Part shown: piece by piece, positions 47,232 through 58,000 of the stretch
Layout: the number at the start of each line of letters is the position of its first letter
How positions within the stretch are numbered: the first letter of the stretch is position 1
Assembly (NCBI GenBank): GCA_026936325.1
Contig: JAPTHN010000101.1
Coordinates: forward strand, 1,044,001-1,108,000
Direction: 5' to 3'
DNA: 64,000 nucleotides
DNA from: Platynereis dumerilii
Taxonomy: Eukaryota > Annelida > Polychaeta > Phyllodocida > Nereididae
Translations under genes and position numbers: made by a program
Notes under the pieces: generated by a model
Told to the model about the DNA's origin: nothing
The model's database searches: none
What the model saw: only the letters and a program-made list of their open reading frames with translations

Positions 47232-47616
47232 CATTGCTCACATTATTTAAGGTAGCAAGGCAGCAATCATAGTCAGTTCCTGTTATGGCTGTTTCAACTA
47301 AACATGACTGGTCTGTCAAAAATAATGAACATGTAAGGATGTCTGTGGTAGAAATTTAATGACAAAACACAGGGTCAACACATTGTATGTGAAAACAGAC
47401 ACAGGGTAAGGTTCAAAATTAGGGTTACAATTAGGGTTAGGTTTACGGATAGAGTTAAGATTTGAGTTTAGGCATAACCTGTGTTTTCATTAAATTGCTG
47501 CAACCAATCTCCGTAAATGTCAATTTTCTCTGATGTTTGATGCTTGATATCTCGCCGAAACAGCCATGACTTGCGACAATAAAGAAAAAAAATTCTCACT
47601 CCTCTTGATTATTGCA
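47232..47616 (+). mobile_element. MITE family 1, nearly full
   Basis: Starts after TA with CATTGCTCACATTATTTAAG, then GTAGCAAGGCAGCAATCATA. The centre has AGGGTTACAATTAGGGTTAG. The right end is degenerate. Confidence 0.82.
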
Positions 47617-47842
47617 ATAATTACCTTTTCAAAATCATGACAACCTCATTGTCATGAATGACCTTGTTCTTGGCCACTAGGAGGCCTAGTTTATGGACAC
47701 CAACAAGGCCAAGATTAAAACCAGTTATCGGCCAATCACAAACAGTCTGTACGCTGTATAAGATATATTCAAATGAATCAATGCCTTCACAATACCTGCC
47801 ATGGAGTATAAAAGACACATTGTACACTGCAGCTGTATCTTC

Positions 47843-48285
47843 CAGATTAATCAGTAGAAGTTATCTTTCCAAATGGTGATATTTTATGTATGAGGAATCA
47901 TTGATTCGTTCCATTGGAGTCAGTCTTATCTCACGGATGATAAGTCATTTAGCGATAAATTTGACTCATTCTGAAATTTCCGTTTTAAGCTAATGGCCTT
48001 GTCTGACAAAGATGTCAACAATTGACAATCACAATTTGTACACAAAGCATAAAATGACATCTGCTTCTGATGTTTTATTAGGTTATCAGCATTTGTACAG
48101 TTGAACTAATCATCGATACAGTGATTTTTAAGTGCATAAACTATTTTTGTTGAAGTTTGGGCTGTGTTCCAGACCTGTATCAAAACTTATAATCGAATTA
48201 TAAGCTCAACTTCTTGGACTTTACAAAATAAAGTAATATAGGCCAACAGTATTGCATGGTTCTGAGGCAGGGCTTTGGAGTCAGG
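47843..48285 (+). repeat. Left arm of an inverted duplication
   Basis: About 430 bp whose complement aligns with 51630-52062 (shared CAGACCTGTATCAAAACTTA, TTGAAGTTTGGGCTGTGTTC, GACAAAGATGTCAACAA, CAGTCTTATCTCACGGATGA). It ends in CAGGGCTTTGGAGTC, a stub of the hAT MITE that is complete next to the right arm. Confidence 0.88.
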
Positions 48286-48955
48286 CAGACAATCACAATG
48301 CACAAACGTGACCAAATATTTTATTTGTAAATAACCTCAAACATCAAATGATGCTAAATAACTTTCAACGCATGTAGCTTTTGTGACAGACACTAAATTT
48401 TTCAACACGTGTTGCAGTTTTGCTGCAGTGGTACTGTCTCATTAATCTTTAAGGTTTGTTTATTGCTGCTGGGACAAAATTAAAAATGACGGTTTATATA
48501 AATAGCTTTTCTCTTGTTAGCATTTCGCTTCCTTGACAGTTTAATTTGTTTTCGCATCCACTTTTTTCCAATTTCAACCTAAGCTGTTTCTCTTTTTCAT
48601 AACTAGTCAATCAATGTTGAATGTATTTTCACAGTATTTGACATCCCTTGGGTACAATTAGCCTGATTGTTCTTCCTTTCTTCGCCTTTTTTAATATGTT
48701 TTTTATTACTATTTTCACACACTTATTATCGCCGTCCAGGTTGGTAAACCTTGCACTATTCCTGCAGCCAATGATGATGATGATGATGCCTTGGGGTATA
48801 GATCAGGTGCAAAGTTGTTGTTAGAGGTCTCTGCCAACTTTTGTAGAAATGTAAATTTTCAAATTGTCCTGTAAATGGAGCTGCTGTATACCAAGAACTC
48901 TGCTTTTAGTGTCTGTTTTGACATTCATAAAAATGCCATCTTTATTTTTGGAGTA

Positions 48956-50535
48956 GGGGAGACCAGGGTAATTTGTGCCATTTTTTGCTTCAGGCTGAAT
49001 TTCCGAAAAAAACAACAAAACAACTGCAGCTTAATCATGTAGGGGAGACCGGGGCTGGTTGTCACAGGGGCAGGTTGTCACAGTATGTAAAACTTAAACA
49101 TGCTACTATTTCTATATAAAGCATGCAGGAGCACTGCCATTCTGTATGAATGGCAAAAGGGGAGTAACTTAAACCTATCTGGTAAATATATACCTATTTC
49201 ATTCGAAATCTTGATGTCCTATTGGACATTTATTAAAATTCAGAATTCGGGGCAGGTTGTCACACTTTCGGGGCAGGTTGTCACACTCTCGGGGCAGGTT
49301 GTCACACTTTTGGTTATGAGCTCTAATACTGGAAGTGGAACTCTGCAGGGCAGATCTGGACCAAGAAAAATTATTTTGGACATATGAGGAATCCTTTACT
49401 TGCCTAGTGAAGACCTTAACAAAGATGCTACTGTGTACAAGGGTGCTACAAATGAAGGCTTACCAATCAGCAGGAAAGCATTCTGATCTGGAGGAGGATT
49501 TTTTCGATTTTTTTTGAAAATTTAACTTATAAATTTGAAATTGATTTATTTAAACACAATGCAATATCTGCGTACATCTTCAGTCATCAATAGCATGTAT
49601 AAAGAACAAATTTAAATTTTTGTTCGTTTTTTGGTTTAAAAGCCTACTCCAAATAGGTTAACAACCAGCTCCAAAAAGTGTGACAACCTGCCCCGCCTTT
49701 TTGTGACAACCTGCCCCGACTGACGAAAATTCCAAAAACGGGTGGTCAAGGCCGTTGTTATCAAAATTTTCACTATTTGTTCTAATGATGATTTAAAGAA
49801 ATGTTTATATGGTAAGTGTATTAACGGTACCTTTTTCAACAACTATTTGATAAAGACTAGCATTGCATGCAAGTTGAAGGTAAAAATTTACTTTTTGTGA
49901 CAGGAAATTTTTAACAGACCCGTGTGCCTACCAGACTCCCTTTCAGGGGTCAAGATTTTTCAAAAAGACTCCATTGGGTTATAAAAGCAATAAACAATGA
50001 TTGGTTGAGCTTGACAATAAAAAGTGTGACAACCTGCCCCTGTGACAACCAGCCCCGGTCTCCCCTAATCGGAAAATCAGATATCAAATTATAATACGTT
50101 GGCCAGAATCGACGAAAGTCGACAATGCATTTGGAAGATCATGGTAGGCATTTGAAAGAAGTAGGTCAAGTGGCACAACTTGCCCCGGTACCAGGGTAGG
50201 TTGTGCAGCATGATGGGGTAAGTTGTTCCGCTTAATTTATTCCAAGATTATTTGTATCATGTTTTTAACGTATGGGTGACATGTTACATCAAACTAATAA
50301 AACATTTATGACCCATTTTATGCAAAAATTAAAAATGCTGCAAAAACTAGAATTATTTATTGTTTAGAAGATGGTATAACAGTTTTAACACATGTTCCTG
50401 TCGGTGTAAGTTATTTCACAACATGTTCAGGCATTGCATATAATGAAGTAAAAAAAAGATGATTAAAAAATTAAATCCTATGTCATACCATTGGCACAAC
50501 TCACCCAAACAAACGGCACGGCTTACACCTAATCG
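48956..50535. mobile_element. MITE with GGGTAATTTGTGCC motif, interrupted (right end uncertain)
   Basis: Starts after TA (48954-48955) with GGGGAGACCAGGGTAATTTG and TGCC. Related words GTGGCACAACTTGCCCCGG, CAGGGTAGGTTGTGC and GGGGTAAGTTGT lie at 50170-50240, and GGCACAACTCACCC near 50495. The GGCAGGTTGTCAC MITE (49042-50065) is nested inside. A matching right terminus was not identified. Confidence 0.55.
49042..50065. mobile_element. TA-flanked MITE with GGGCAGGTTGTCAC motifs, copy 2
   Basis: 1024 bp, reverse orientation relative to 34133-35164, with TA on both sides (49040-49041, 50066-50067). Three consecutive GGGGCAGGTTGTCACAC words lie at about 49249-49310, and inverted ones at 49677-49720 and at the right end. 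A plus-strand frame (49335-49517) keeps LDQEKLFWTYEESFTC and QMKAYQSAGKHSDLEEDF from copy 1. Confidence 0.93.
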
Positions 50536-51005
50536 ATTTTTTGGATAAATTGGTTTTGTACTGCCGTATTTTACTCCTTGTGTATTCAAACGTACTATTT
50601 TTATATTCGTATCATTGTATTCTGGCATTTTAATTGATTACTAGAATCAACTCTCCAAACTGTCAATCTCCATTTGTGTGGTCTTTCTAGGATGCATGAA
50701 TTAAAATTATCAATACTGTGAATTACTATATTGCTCACTCAGCCATATGAAAAGGCAAACTTTTTGTGGACCAAACCAATTCATACATAAATATTGTAAT
50801 TTGTAAAAAAACTTGAAATGCCAATTCAATGAGTACAAGTAAGCCGAAACTGGTTATGTATTGATTCATTTGACCATCTCATGTATATATAAATAGAGAA
50901 GATAGAAGTTGTTGATTTTTCAATAAGTGATCAAATCACCACCTTAATTGTTGTCCACAAACAAGGTTATGTTATTTCATCATATCAGGGTGAACCAGCA
51001 GACTA

Positions 51006-51196
51006 CACTCTAAAAAAAAAATCAGACAAAATTGGTTTTTTAGATTCAAAATGGTTTTTTTGAAAAACCAAATTTCAATGCAAAAAACCAACATGGATTT
51101 TTTTAAAAATCCATGTGGTTTTGCATTGAAATTTGGTTTTTCAAAAAACCATTTTGAATCTAAAAAACCGATTTTGTCCCGTCATTTTTTAGAGTG
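51006..51196. mobile_element. Hairpin MITE, copy 1 (near-complete palindrome)
   Basis: 191 bp flanked by TA (51004-51005, 51197-51198), with ends CACTCTAAAAAA and TTTTTTAGAGTG. Almost the whole length folds back on itself: AGATTCAAAATGGTTTTTT, GAAAAACCAAATTTCAATGC and their complements. Confidence 0.92.
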
Positions 51197-51287
51197 TACC
51201 AATAGCAATGCTCCTACTCTGAGTTACATTTTGAAGCAAATAGTTTTTGAAAGATTTTAATCACTAAGGCACTCGTTGACCTTAGAA

Positions 51288-51643
51288 CAGGGCTTTGGAG
51301 TCAGAGTTGGAGTTGGAGGTTTTCAGGTGGAGTCGGAGTCGGGGTCAAAAATTAATGTGGTGACTCCTGACTCTTATAATTTATTTAAATAACTAACAAA
51401 TAATCATTATAAAACAATGTGAACAGTATTACTTTTTTAAAAGACCATGGAAGAATAAAATTTGTTTTTCTTTGCTCACCTCATAAAATTGCATGCAAAT
51501 AATACCAAAAAGAGTAGGCGGGAGTTGGAGTCGAAATACAGGAGATCTAAGGCATCAGAATTGGAGTCGGAGTAGTTTTTTCAGGATGGCAAAAGAGTCG
51601 GGAGTTGGGGTCGGTTCACTTTCTGCCCGACTCCAAAGGCCTG
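51288..51643. mobile_element. GGAGTC hAT MITE, copy 2
   Basis: 356 bp with ends CAGGGCTTTGGAGTC and GACTCCAAAGGCCTG, flanked by CCTTAGAA (51280-51287) and CCTTAGAG (51644-51651), an 8-bp duplication with one mismatch. GGAGTC-rich arms surround an AT-rich core. Confidence 0.9.
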
Positions 51644-52062
51644 CCTTAGAGCCAATTCTGTATAATACTTTATTTTGTAAGGTCCAAAAAGTTAAAATTC
51701 AATTATAAGTTTTGATACAGGTCTGGAACACAGCCCAAACTTCAACAAAAATAGTTTATGCACTTAAGAACACTGTGTCGTCAATTAGTCCAACTGTAAA
51801 AATGCCAGATAACGTAATAAAACACCAGAAGCAGATGTCATTTTATGCCGTATGTACAAATTGTGATTGTCACTTGTTGACATCTTTGTCTGACAGTACC
51901 ATTAGTTTAAAATGGAAATTTAAGAATGCGTCAAATTTATTGGTTCACTGAATAACTAATCATCCGTGAGATAAGACTGATTCCAATAGAACTAATCATG
52001 CATAAAATATCATCATTTGGAATTTGGAAAGATAGCTTTCATTGGTGAATCTGGAACTTGTG
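51644..52062 (-). repeat. Right arm of the inverted duplication
   Basis: Complement of 47843-48285. The open frame 51712-51951 across it has no recognisable domain, and its counterpart in the left arm is not kept open. Confidence 0.88.
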
Positions 52063-52513
52063 GAAAATAGAGACAAACCAACAGTTACTGATATGTGACT
52101 ACAGAGATAGAGGTTTTCTCATGCTGACCTTTTTGGTGTACACAAACAAGGCCATATAATTTATGACATTTTTAAGAACTGCGTATTATTATAAAATTTT
52201 GTATAGGCCAACATGCAACAAATAATTCTTCCCGTTTTATAGGTTACTCCTTGGCATCTACTGTAACAATGAAAATCCCTATTGCTCCTTGCCTTATGTG
52301 TGTGAGCAGTGTGCTAGAGCAAGCACAGTGCCACACACTCTTAACAAAATTGTTTTGTATGGAACCTTTAAGGGTTCTATAAGCTGTTATAAGAAACTCT
52401 AAAAGCTTCATTATTCAACTTTTAGAGAGGTTCCAAAAAAAAAACACCACTTAGATAATTCAGCTGCACTGAAGTCCCACAATGGAACCCCTTTCTCTCA
52501 AGTTGGGAGCATA

Positions 52514-52807
52514 CATAGAAATACGTAGAACGGACATGAGGCTCTAGCAGATGAAGCAACGAAATCCACCATCTTGGAACTGCCTGGCAGCCTGGCATCT
52601 GGTAACCGTGACGTCACCAATAATAGTGACGTCACTAGGAACAATGGCATCATGTCACGTCACAATCAGCCAAACACAACATCTTGTTGCTCCTGCTGTG
52701 ATGTCACAATGACGTCATGTCTCAGGGCAGTTCCAATATGGCGGATTTGGTGACCTCATCTCGAGGTGGCGTCATACAGCCTCATGTCCGTTCTATGTAT
52801 TTCTATG
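52514..52807. mobile_element. hAT MITE with TGACGTCA palindromes, copy 1
   Basis: 294 bp with ends CATAGAAATACGTAGAACGG and, in complement, CATAGAAATACATAGAACGG, flanked by a perfect 8-bp GGAGCATA (52506-52513, 52808-52815). The interior has several GTGACGTCAC/TGACGTCA words and paired CCATCTTGGAACTGCC and GGCAGTTCCAATATGGCGG blocks. Confidence 0.93.
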
Positions 52808-52915
52808 GGAGCATAGGGTCCTATCATAGGGCCTTCCCACCAGTATTGAACCTTTTCAATTCAGTTGAACTCTCAAAAAAATTTAGAACCTTTTTCGGCA
52901 GTGGCTTCTTTATAT

Positions 52916-53110
52916 ATAATGTGACTTCCAAGCATAGTGGTTAGCACATCTGCCTTGTGCGTATGGATGCGGGATCAAACCCTGCCCCGGTCATGTCCAG
53001 AGGTTATCACTATAATTATTGGTACGATTGCCTTTCAGTATGGTGAGCACTGGTTAGCAGATTTATCTGGAATGGGCGCTATATAGAATCATACTATATA
53101 TATTACTATA
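52916..53110 (+). mobile_element. tRNA-related SINE, second type
   Basis: A-box-like TAGTGGTTAGCACATCTGCC, B-box-like GGGATCAAACCC about 40 bp on, then a body ending GGGCGCTATATAGAATCATA and an AT-rich tail. It differs from the SINE at 23189. The sister element at 60.9 kb lacks it. Confidence 0.75.
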
Positions 53111-53190
53111 TTATACCATCAAGAACCTTTTACGTTAAGAGTGTAGGATCTGTAGTATGTAAACTGATAATTTTTTGACTAATGCAATAA

Positions 53191-53400
53191 GGCCAGACAT
53201 ATCTGGTTTTTAGCTTCTCGAATCTTGTCGAAGCAATTTTTTCTGATGTCGGTCGGTATGACAAAAAAAAAGGCTGTAACCTCATATTTTTATTGTGTCA
53301 ATCAATCAAATAAAACTGCGGGCAAGCACTTTCTTTCGTTTGCAGAAAATCTGTCATGACGGAAGGCAAGAGCAAACAATTAAAAAAATTAATAACAATA
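53191..53400. mobile_element. Harbinger-like MITE, right end degraded
   Basis: TAA then GGCCAGACATATCTGGTTTT, TAGCTTCTCGAATC and TTTTATTGTGTCAATCAATC as in the copy at 24265. The GGCC right end is not recognisable. Confidence 0.6.
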
Positions 53401-53431
53401 AGTGCCCATGTATATAGGTTTAAGAGAGGAG

Positions 53432-53735
53432 TTGTAACCTTTTAGGCCCGTATATAGATGGGATTGTTTGTGTCAGAGTGAAGTGTGCTCAAAGGAAGGT
53501 GGTAGAGATCTTGCAGGTGCTGCCCTCTTGTGTGTTGCATACGAAACAGCTTAAAACTAATTATCATTAATTAGGACATTTACAGTTAACCAATTTGGAT
53601 GAAAACGTGGCAGTGGCACCCCATGAGTACTAGGAAGACATGGACAAATTTAGAAGGCCAGGCATTAAGTAGGAAGCGAGATAAAGGCCTGACACTGTTA
53701 TTTTAATATTGGTAAGAAGATAAGAAGAAGAAGAT
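53432..53735 (+). repeat. ~290-bp dispersed repeat, second copy
   Basis: Aligns with the complement of 42373-42660, the repeat that splits the 42-kb LINE. It shares GTGGTAGAGATCTTGCAG, CATACGAAACAGCTTAAAAC and AGAAGATAAGAAGAAGAAG. Confidence 0.75.
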
Positions 53736-53864
53736 GTCTGTTCCTAGATGAACATAGATGGTCATTTGATTAATTTAGTCGGTCTAAACAGGACCTTAAC
53801 TGTCAGTAATTTCACATGAAGTCATAGTCATATGTATGATTTACTAAGAATTTAAGGCACCATC

Positions 53865-54363
53865 CATAGGCGTACGGCAAGCGGATTTTTTGGGAGGGCG
53901 AGCAACGTTTGCCCGAATTTCACAATCCAAATTCCGTGGCAATTTATTATAAAATGCCTTGGGAGCATAGAAATACATAGAACGGACAGGAGGCTGTATG
54001 AAGCCACCTCAAGATGAGGTCACCAAATCCGCCATATTGGAACTGCCCTGAGACATGACGTCACATTAGACTAATTATGATGTGACGTCATGCCATTGTT
54101 ACAAGTGACATCACAGTTATTGGTGACGTCACAGTCCATTGTGCCAGTATTCAGGGCAGTTCCAAGATGGTGGATTTGGTTGCTTCATCTGCCAGAGCCT
54201 CATGTCCGTTCTATGTATTTCTATGCTTGGGAACCATTGATTTTCAATAATGTTGGTCTGATCATATGCCCGAAATTTTAGCCTGCTTGCCCGAATTTCC
54301 ACTGTTTTCCAAACTTTTGGGGGGGCGATCACCCCCCCTGCCCCCCTGTCCGATACGCCTATG
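53865..54363. mobile_element. hAT-like element, CATAGGCGTA ends, with nested hAT MITE
   Basis: CATAGGCGTACGGC and its right-end complement CATAGGCGTATCGG are flanked by GCACCATC (53857-53864) and GCACAATC (54364-54371), 7 of 8 matching. TGCCCGAATTTC words occur on both sides of the nested MITE. Without the insertion it is about 230 bp. Confidence 0.82.
53966..54225. mobile_element. hAT MITE with TGACGTCA palindromes, copy 2
   Basis: 260 bp with ends CATAGAAATACATAGAACGG and its complement, flanked by CTTGGGAG (53958-53965) and CTTGGGAA (54226-54233). Contains CATGACGTCACAT, GATGTGACGTCATG and GGTGACGTCACAG. Confidence 0.93.
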
Positions 54364-55003
54364 GCACAATCAAATGACCCACACAGTAGAAGTACATACC
54401 TAATACCTATTTAGCCATTTTGATTAAGATAATTAGTCAAAAATATTTTCAGTGCCTTTTTATTTCATTTTTCAGAAATATTTGCATGCAAGCTTACAAG
54501 TGTTTACAAATATTGAACTGGCCTACAAATATTTAATTACTTCATAAAGGACAATGACTTTAAGGCTGCTAATTTTTTTAATGTTCGGATAATTGGGTTC
54601 ATGTCTGCAAACTACTGAGCATGGTGCAGATGAAACAATTCATATGGTAGTGCATCAGTGTACCAATAAATCCATGTCTATGGCTATGTCTGCAGCCATA
54701 TAAAAGTACTGAAAAAGATAACCACGATCACTGATCACTGTGATAACCAATATTGACTAAAACGCCACTTTAACTGAGCAGCCGTCCAATCTTATAGCCA
54801 CAGTGCATCGATAGGAAATCTGTTCTCTCTTTCACTCAATCGGCGTTCGCCTGATCAACGAGTACTCGATCTATACACATCCAAGATATGAAAAATATGA
54901 AAGAACTAGGCAGCGCTGGCATATATCATTAATTATGAACTGAATCGGCTTGTTTGAACGTCCCTAGGATTTGACTGATTGAAAAATTAGAAAAAAGGAG
55001 AGA

Positions 55004-55052
55004 ATGGCATACTTTACATTAATTTGGACATTACTTTATCTTGTTATCACAG
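55004..55052 (+). CDS. Gene 2 exon 1: signal peptide
   Basis: Sixteen codons, MAYFTLIWTLLYLVIT plus one base, donor ACAG|GTAAGA. A hydrophobic core without charges fits a signal peptide. It has no cysteines or domain. Confidence 0.8.
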
Positions 55053-58000
55053 GTAAGAAAATGAATTTTCTAACTTTTCCTTCGGGCATTGGGTTCGGTA
55101 ATGCCTATTTATGAAATAGATAATACCATAATGGAAAGAGGTCATATCGCGGGTTTCATTTGCAACATTGTGTTAACATTGTGTTCATCTTTACTGAGTG
55201 AACACAATGTTGCTAATTGGTGGAGAGCTTGTCTCTTGGTCACTTAGAAATTTATGGCAGAAATTATATTGCCACAATGTGAACACAACTTTGAGATATT
55301 TTTCATGTTGCCACAACATTGCACGCTAATGTAATAGATAATATCTTTGTACCATTTTTACCTACCTACCTACCTACCTGCAATTCTTATTTGCACCCAT
55401 TAAAATTGCCGTAATATTTCCTTCAAAAAAAGAAACGGGAAAAACGTTCATTGAGTTAATGCCACTACTATTGTTTGATTGAACTGCCCCTCCTTGTCTG
55501 AGCCTCTCCTTAACAATTCTAGGTGGGCACCTCAGCGGCAAGGAGTTGCCTTAGGGGTATCCTCCTAAACATGTAATGCTTTTTTATAAAATGCCTGTTG
55601 ACTGTATAGTAAAGACCACATTGTATATATCTCATTCATTTCATGTCAAATTACACTTCTTGAATCTAGTATCATATTTGACATTCCTTCACAATATTGT
55701 GACAACATCATTTCTACCAAACAATTATTCGCTATTTTTGCCAACATGGCGATCTCGTCACAACGTTGATACCAAAGGCTGTCTCAATTGGTTCGCCTTC
55801 AGTTTTAGATTAGTTTTAACTTGATGAAAATCCATATCGATTCTGAGGGGGTACAAAAAAACCTGTATGAAACCTGAGGGGGTATCAGTTTTTAACGGCA
55901 ACTTCTAAGAAAACTCCCACTTGTAAGTCATAAACACTCTAAAAAATGTCGGGACAAAATTGGTATTTTAGATTCAAAATGGTTTTTTGAAAAACCAAAT
56001 TTCAATGCAAAACCAAAATGGATTAAAAAAAGTATCCATTTTGGTTTTTTGCATTGAAATTTGGTTTTTCAAAAAACCATTTTGAATCTAAAATACCAAT
56101 TTTGTCTGGAATTTTTTAGAGTGAAGTCTAAAAGGCTCTTTACTAGGGTTTCTTTGATAAATTTGTCGATTAGCGCTGTGAGTACACAAATGGAAAAAAA
56201 CCTTGCTAGTGCAGCTGTTATCACAGAAGCATATTAATTTTTATGGGTGAGTCCACATATGGATAAATAATATTTATCCATTTTTATTTTATTTTGCATT
56301 AGTTATGCATACCTAACTGATGCAAAATAAAAGAAAAACTGTTGCACCACTGCACTGCAGCCGTGAACAATAAACATTTGCAATATGTGTAATTTGAGCA
56401 TCAGTATAAAGTTGATGAAATCCGTAAATTCGTATTGAATAATTTTCTTTTGTCATGAAATATAAATACATTTCGATTCCTTGAGCTGCGAATTTCCTTT
56501 AATATGCTGACTATTGCTTTTTCTGCCAGGGCAGTGACCGAATTATAAATGAAGATGGGTTTTGATGCCTACATTATTTTCAGCAGATACTTCCTCCTCT
56601 GTTATGTTTAGCTGTAGGGGGAACCGGGGCACATTGGGACGCTGAAAGCACTGAGCAACCAGACGTGTGCATGAGTATCACCAATACTATTGAGCTTAAA
56701 TCCAAGGCATAATAAATTAAACTGCACCTACCCTTTTGCAGCCAGACAGTGAGATGAGAGTCGTGATCATGACTGTCCCAATGTGCCCCGACACTCCACA
56801 TGCAATAGATATTACATATAAGTAGTATAAGTAGTGGGCGCATTAACACCTTGTAGTGCCAATATTATTAAAATAACTTTAAACAGTTTTAAACATATAA
56901 CATAAACTGTCCTGGGTGCGGTATAAGTAACACAATTGCTCTGCGCAAAATTTGTTCACAGAGCATGGTAATCCACTATGCCTCTATTCACTGTGGCCTG
57001 AATACCTATTGTGTGCTGTCCCAGGTCATTCAGTTGACTTGGACACTTACATTCTGTCATATAAAGTGCATCCCAATGTGCCCCGTGTTCACTGTCCCAA
57101 TGAGCCCCGATATGACTTTTACGCCAAAATGCTAATTTCTCAGGCACCAGTGAGTGTGTTTATCAGGATAGCAATTCATAACTGTTTGTTATGATGTATC
57201 AAATTCATACAAGCATTGATATTTTTACACAGTAGACTACCTTCTATTTATATAGGATCAGAATGCAATATTCAAATTGGAGAAAATTAGAGGAAAGGTT
57301 GCAGACCGCCAGAAAAATGGACATTAAGAGCCATTTTCTCTGTCTATTACATAACCCTGGTTGAACCCACAGTAAAAATTGATACATCATTTTTGTTTTA
57401 ATGTTTTGTCTAGTTTCAGGACTGACCTGTCCTTCCTCCTTCCAAAAGTACCAGGAATTATTTTGCGTCGCTCATACCGGTTCGCAAGATCGGACAAAGT
57501 CGCAAGCCTTACAGCACTGTCAAGGCTTGGTGCCAGGATCGGGTGGCAAAGTGACTTTGATAAATGCTCATGATCCCGCGTTCCATACTTGGCTGGAATC
57601 AAGGTTCTCTGGACAAAAGTAAGAAAATTTGTTTTGAAAAAAGTAAGACAATTTGATTTCTAAAAGTAAGACAATTTGATTTTTAAAAAGTAAGACAATT
57701 CTATAAAAAAAAAGAAATTTGATTTGAAAAAAGTTTGACAATTTGATTATTAAAAAGTAAGAAAATTTGATTTGTAAAAAGTAAGAAATTTGATCTTGAA
57801 AAAAGTAAGACAATTTGATTTTAAAAAAGTAATAAATTTTGATTGGAATAAATAAAGTAAGAAAATTTGATTTGAAAAAACGTAAGAAAATTTGATTTGG
57901 AAAAAAAGTAAAACAATTTGATTTGGAAAAAAAGTAAGAAAATTTGATTTGATAAAAGGAAGACGTTTTGATTTGAAAAAAGTAAGGCAATTTGATTTGA

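Larger units (their letters stand above)
52330..53145. mobile_element. MITE with CACTCTTAAC ends, carrying two insertions
   Basis: The left CACTCTTAACAAAATTG and right GTTAAGAGTG pair as short inverted ends. Internal blocks CACTTAGATAATTCAGCTGC, TTTCTCTCAAGTTGGGAGC and TTTTCAATTCAGTTGAAC recur at 60480-60955. A CRE-rich hAT MITE (52514-52807) and a tRNA-like SINE (52916-53110) are nested inside. Confidence 0.7.
55053..57419 (+). other. Gene 2 intron 1
   Basis: 2.4-kb intron holding short inverted words around AACACAATGTTGC (55165-55330), a hairpin MITE (55935-56123) and a GTGCCCCG-motif element (from 56617). The frames at 56952-57194 and 56580-56849 fall in the latter and are not coding. Confidence 0.75.
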
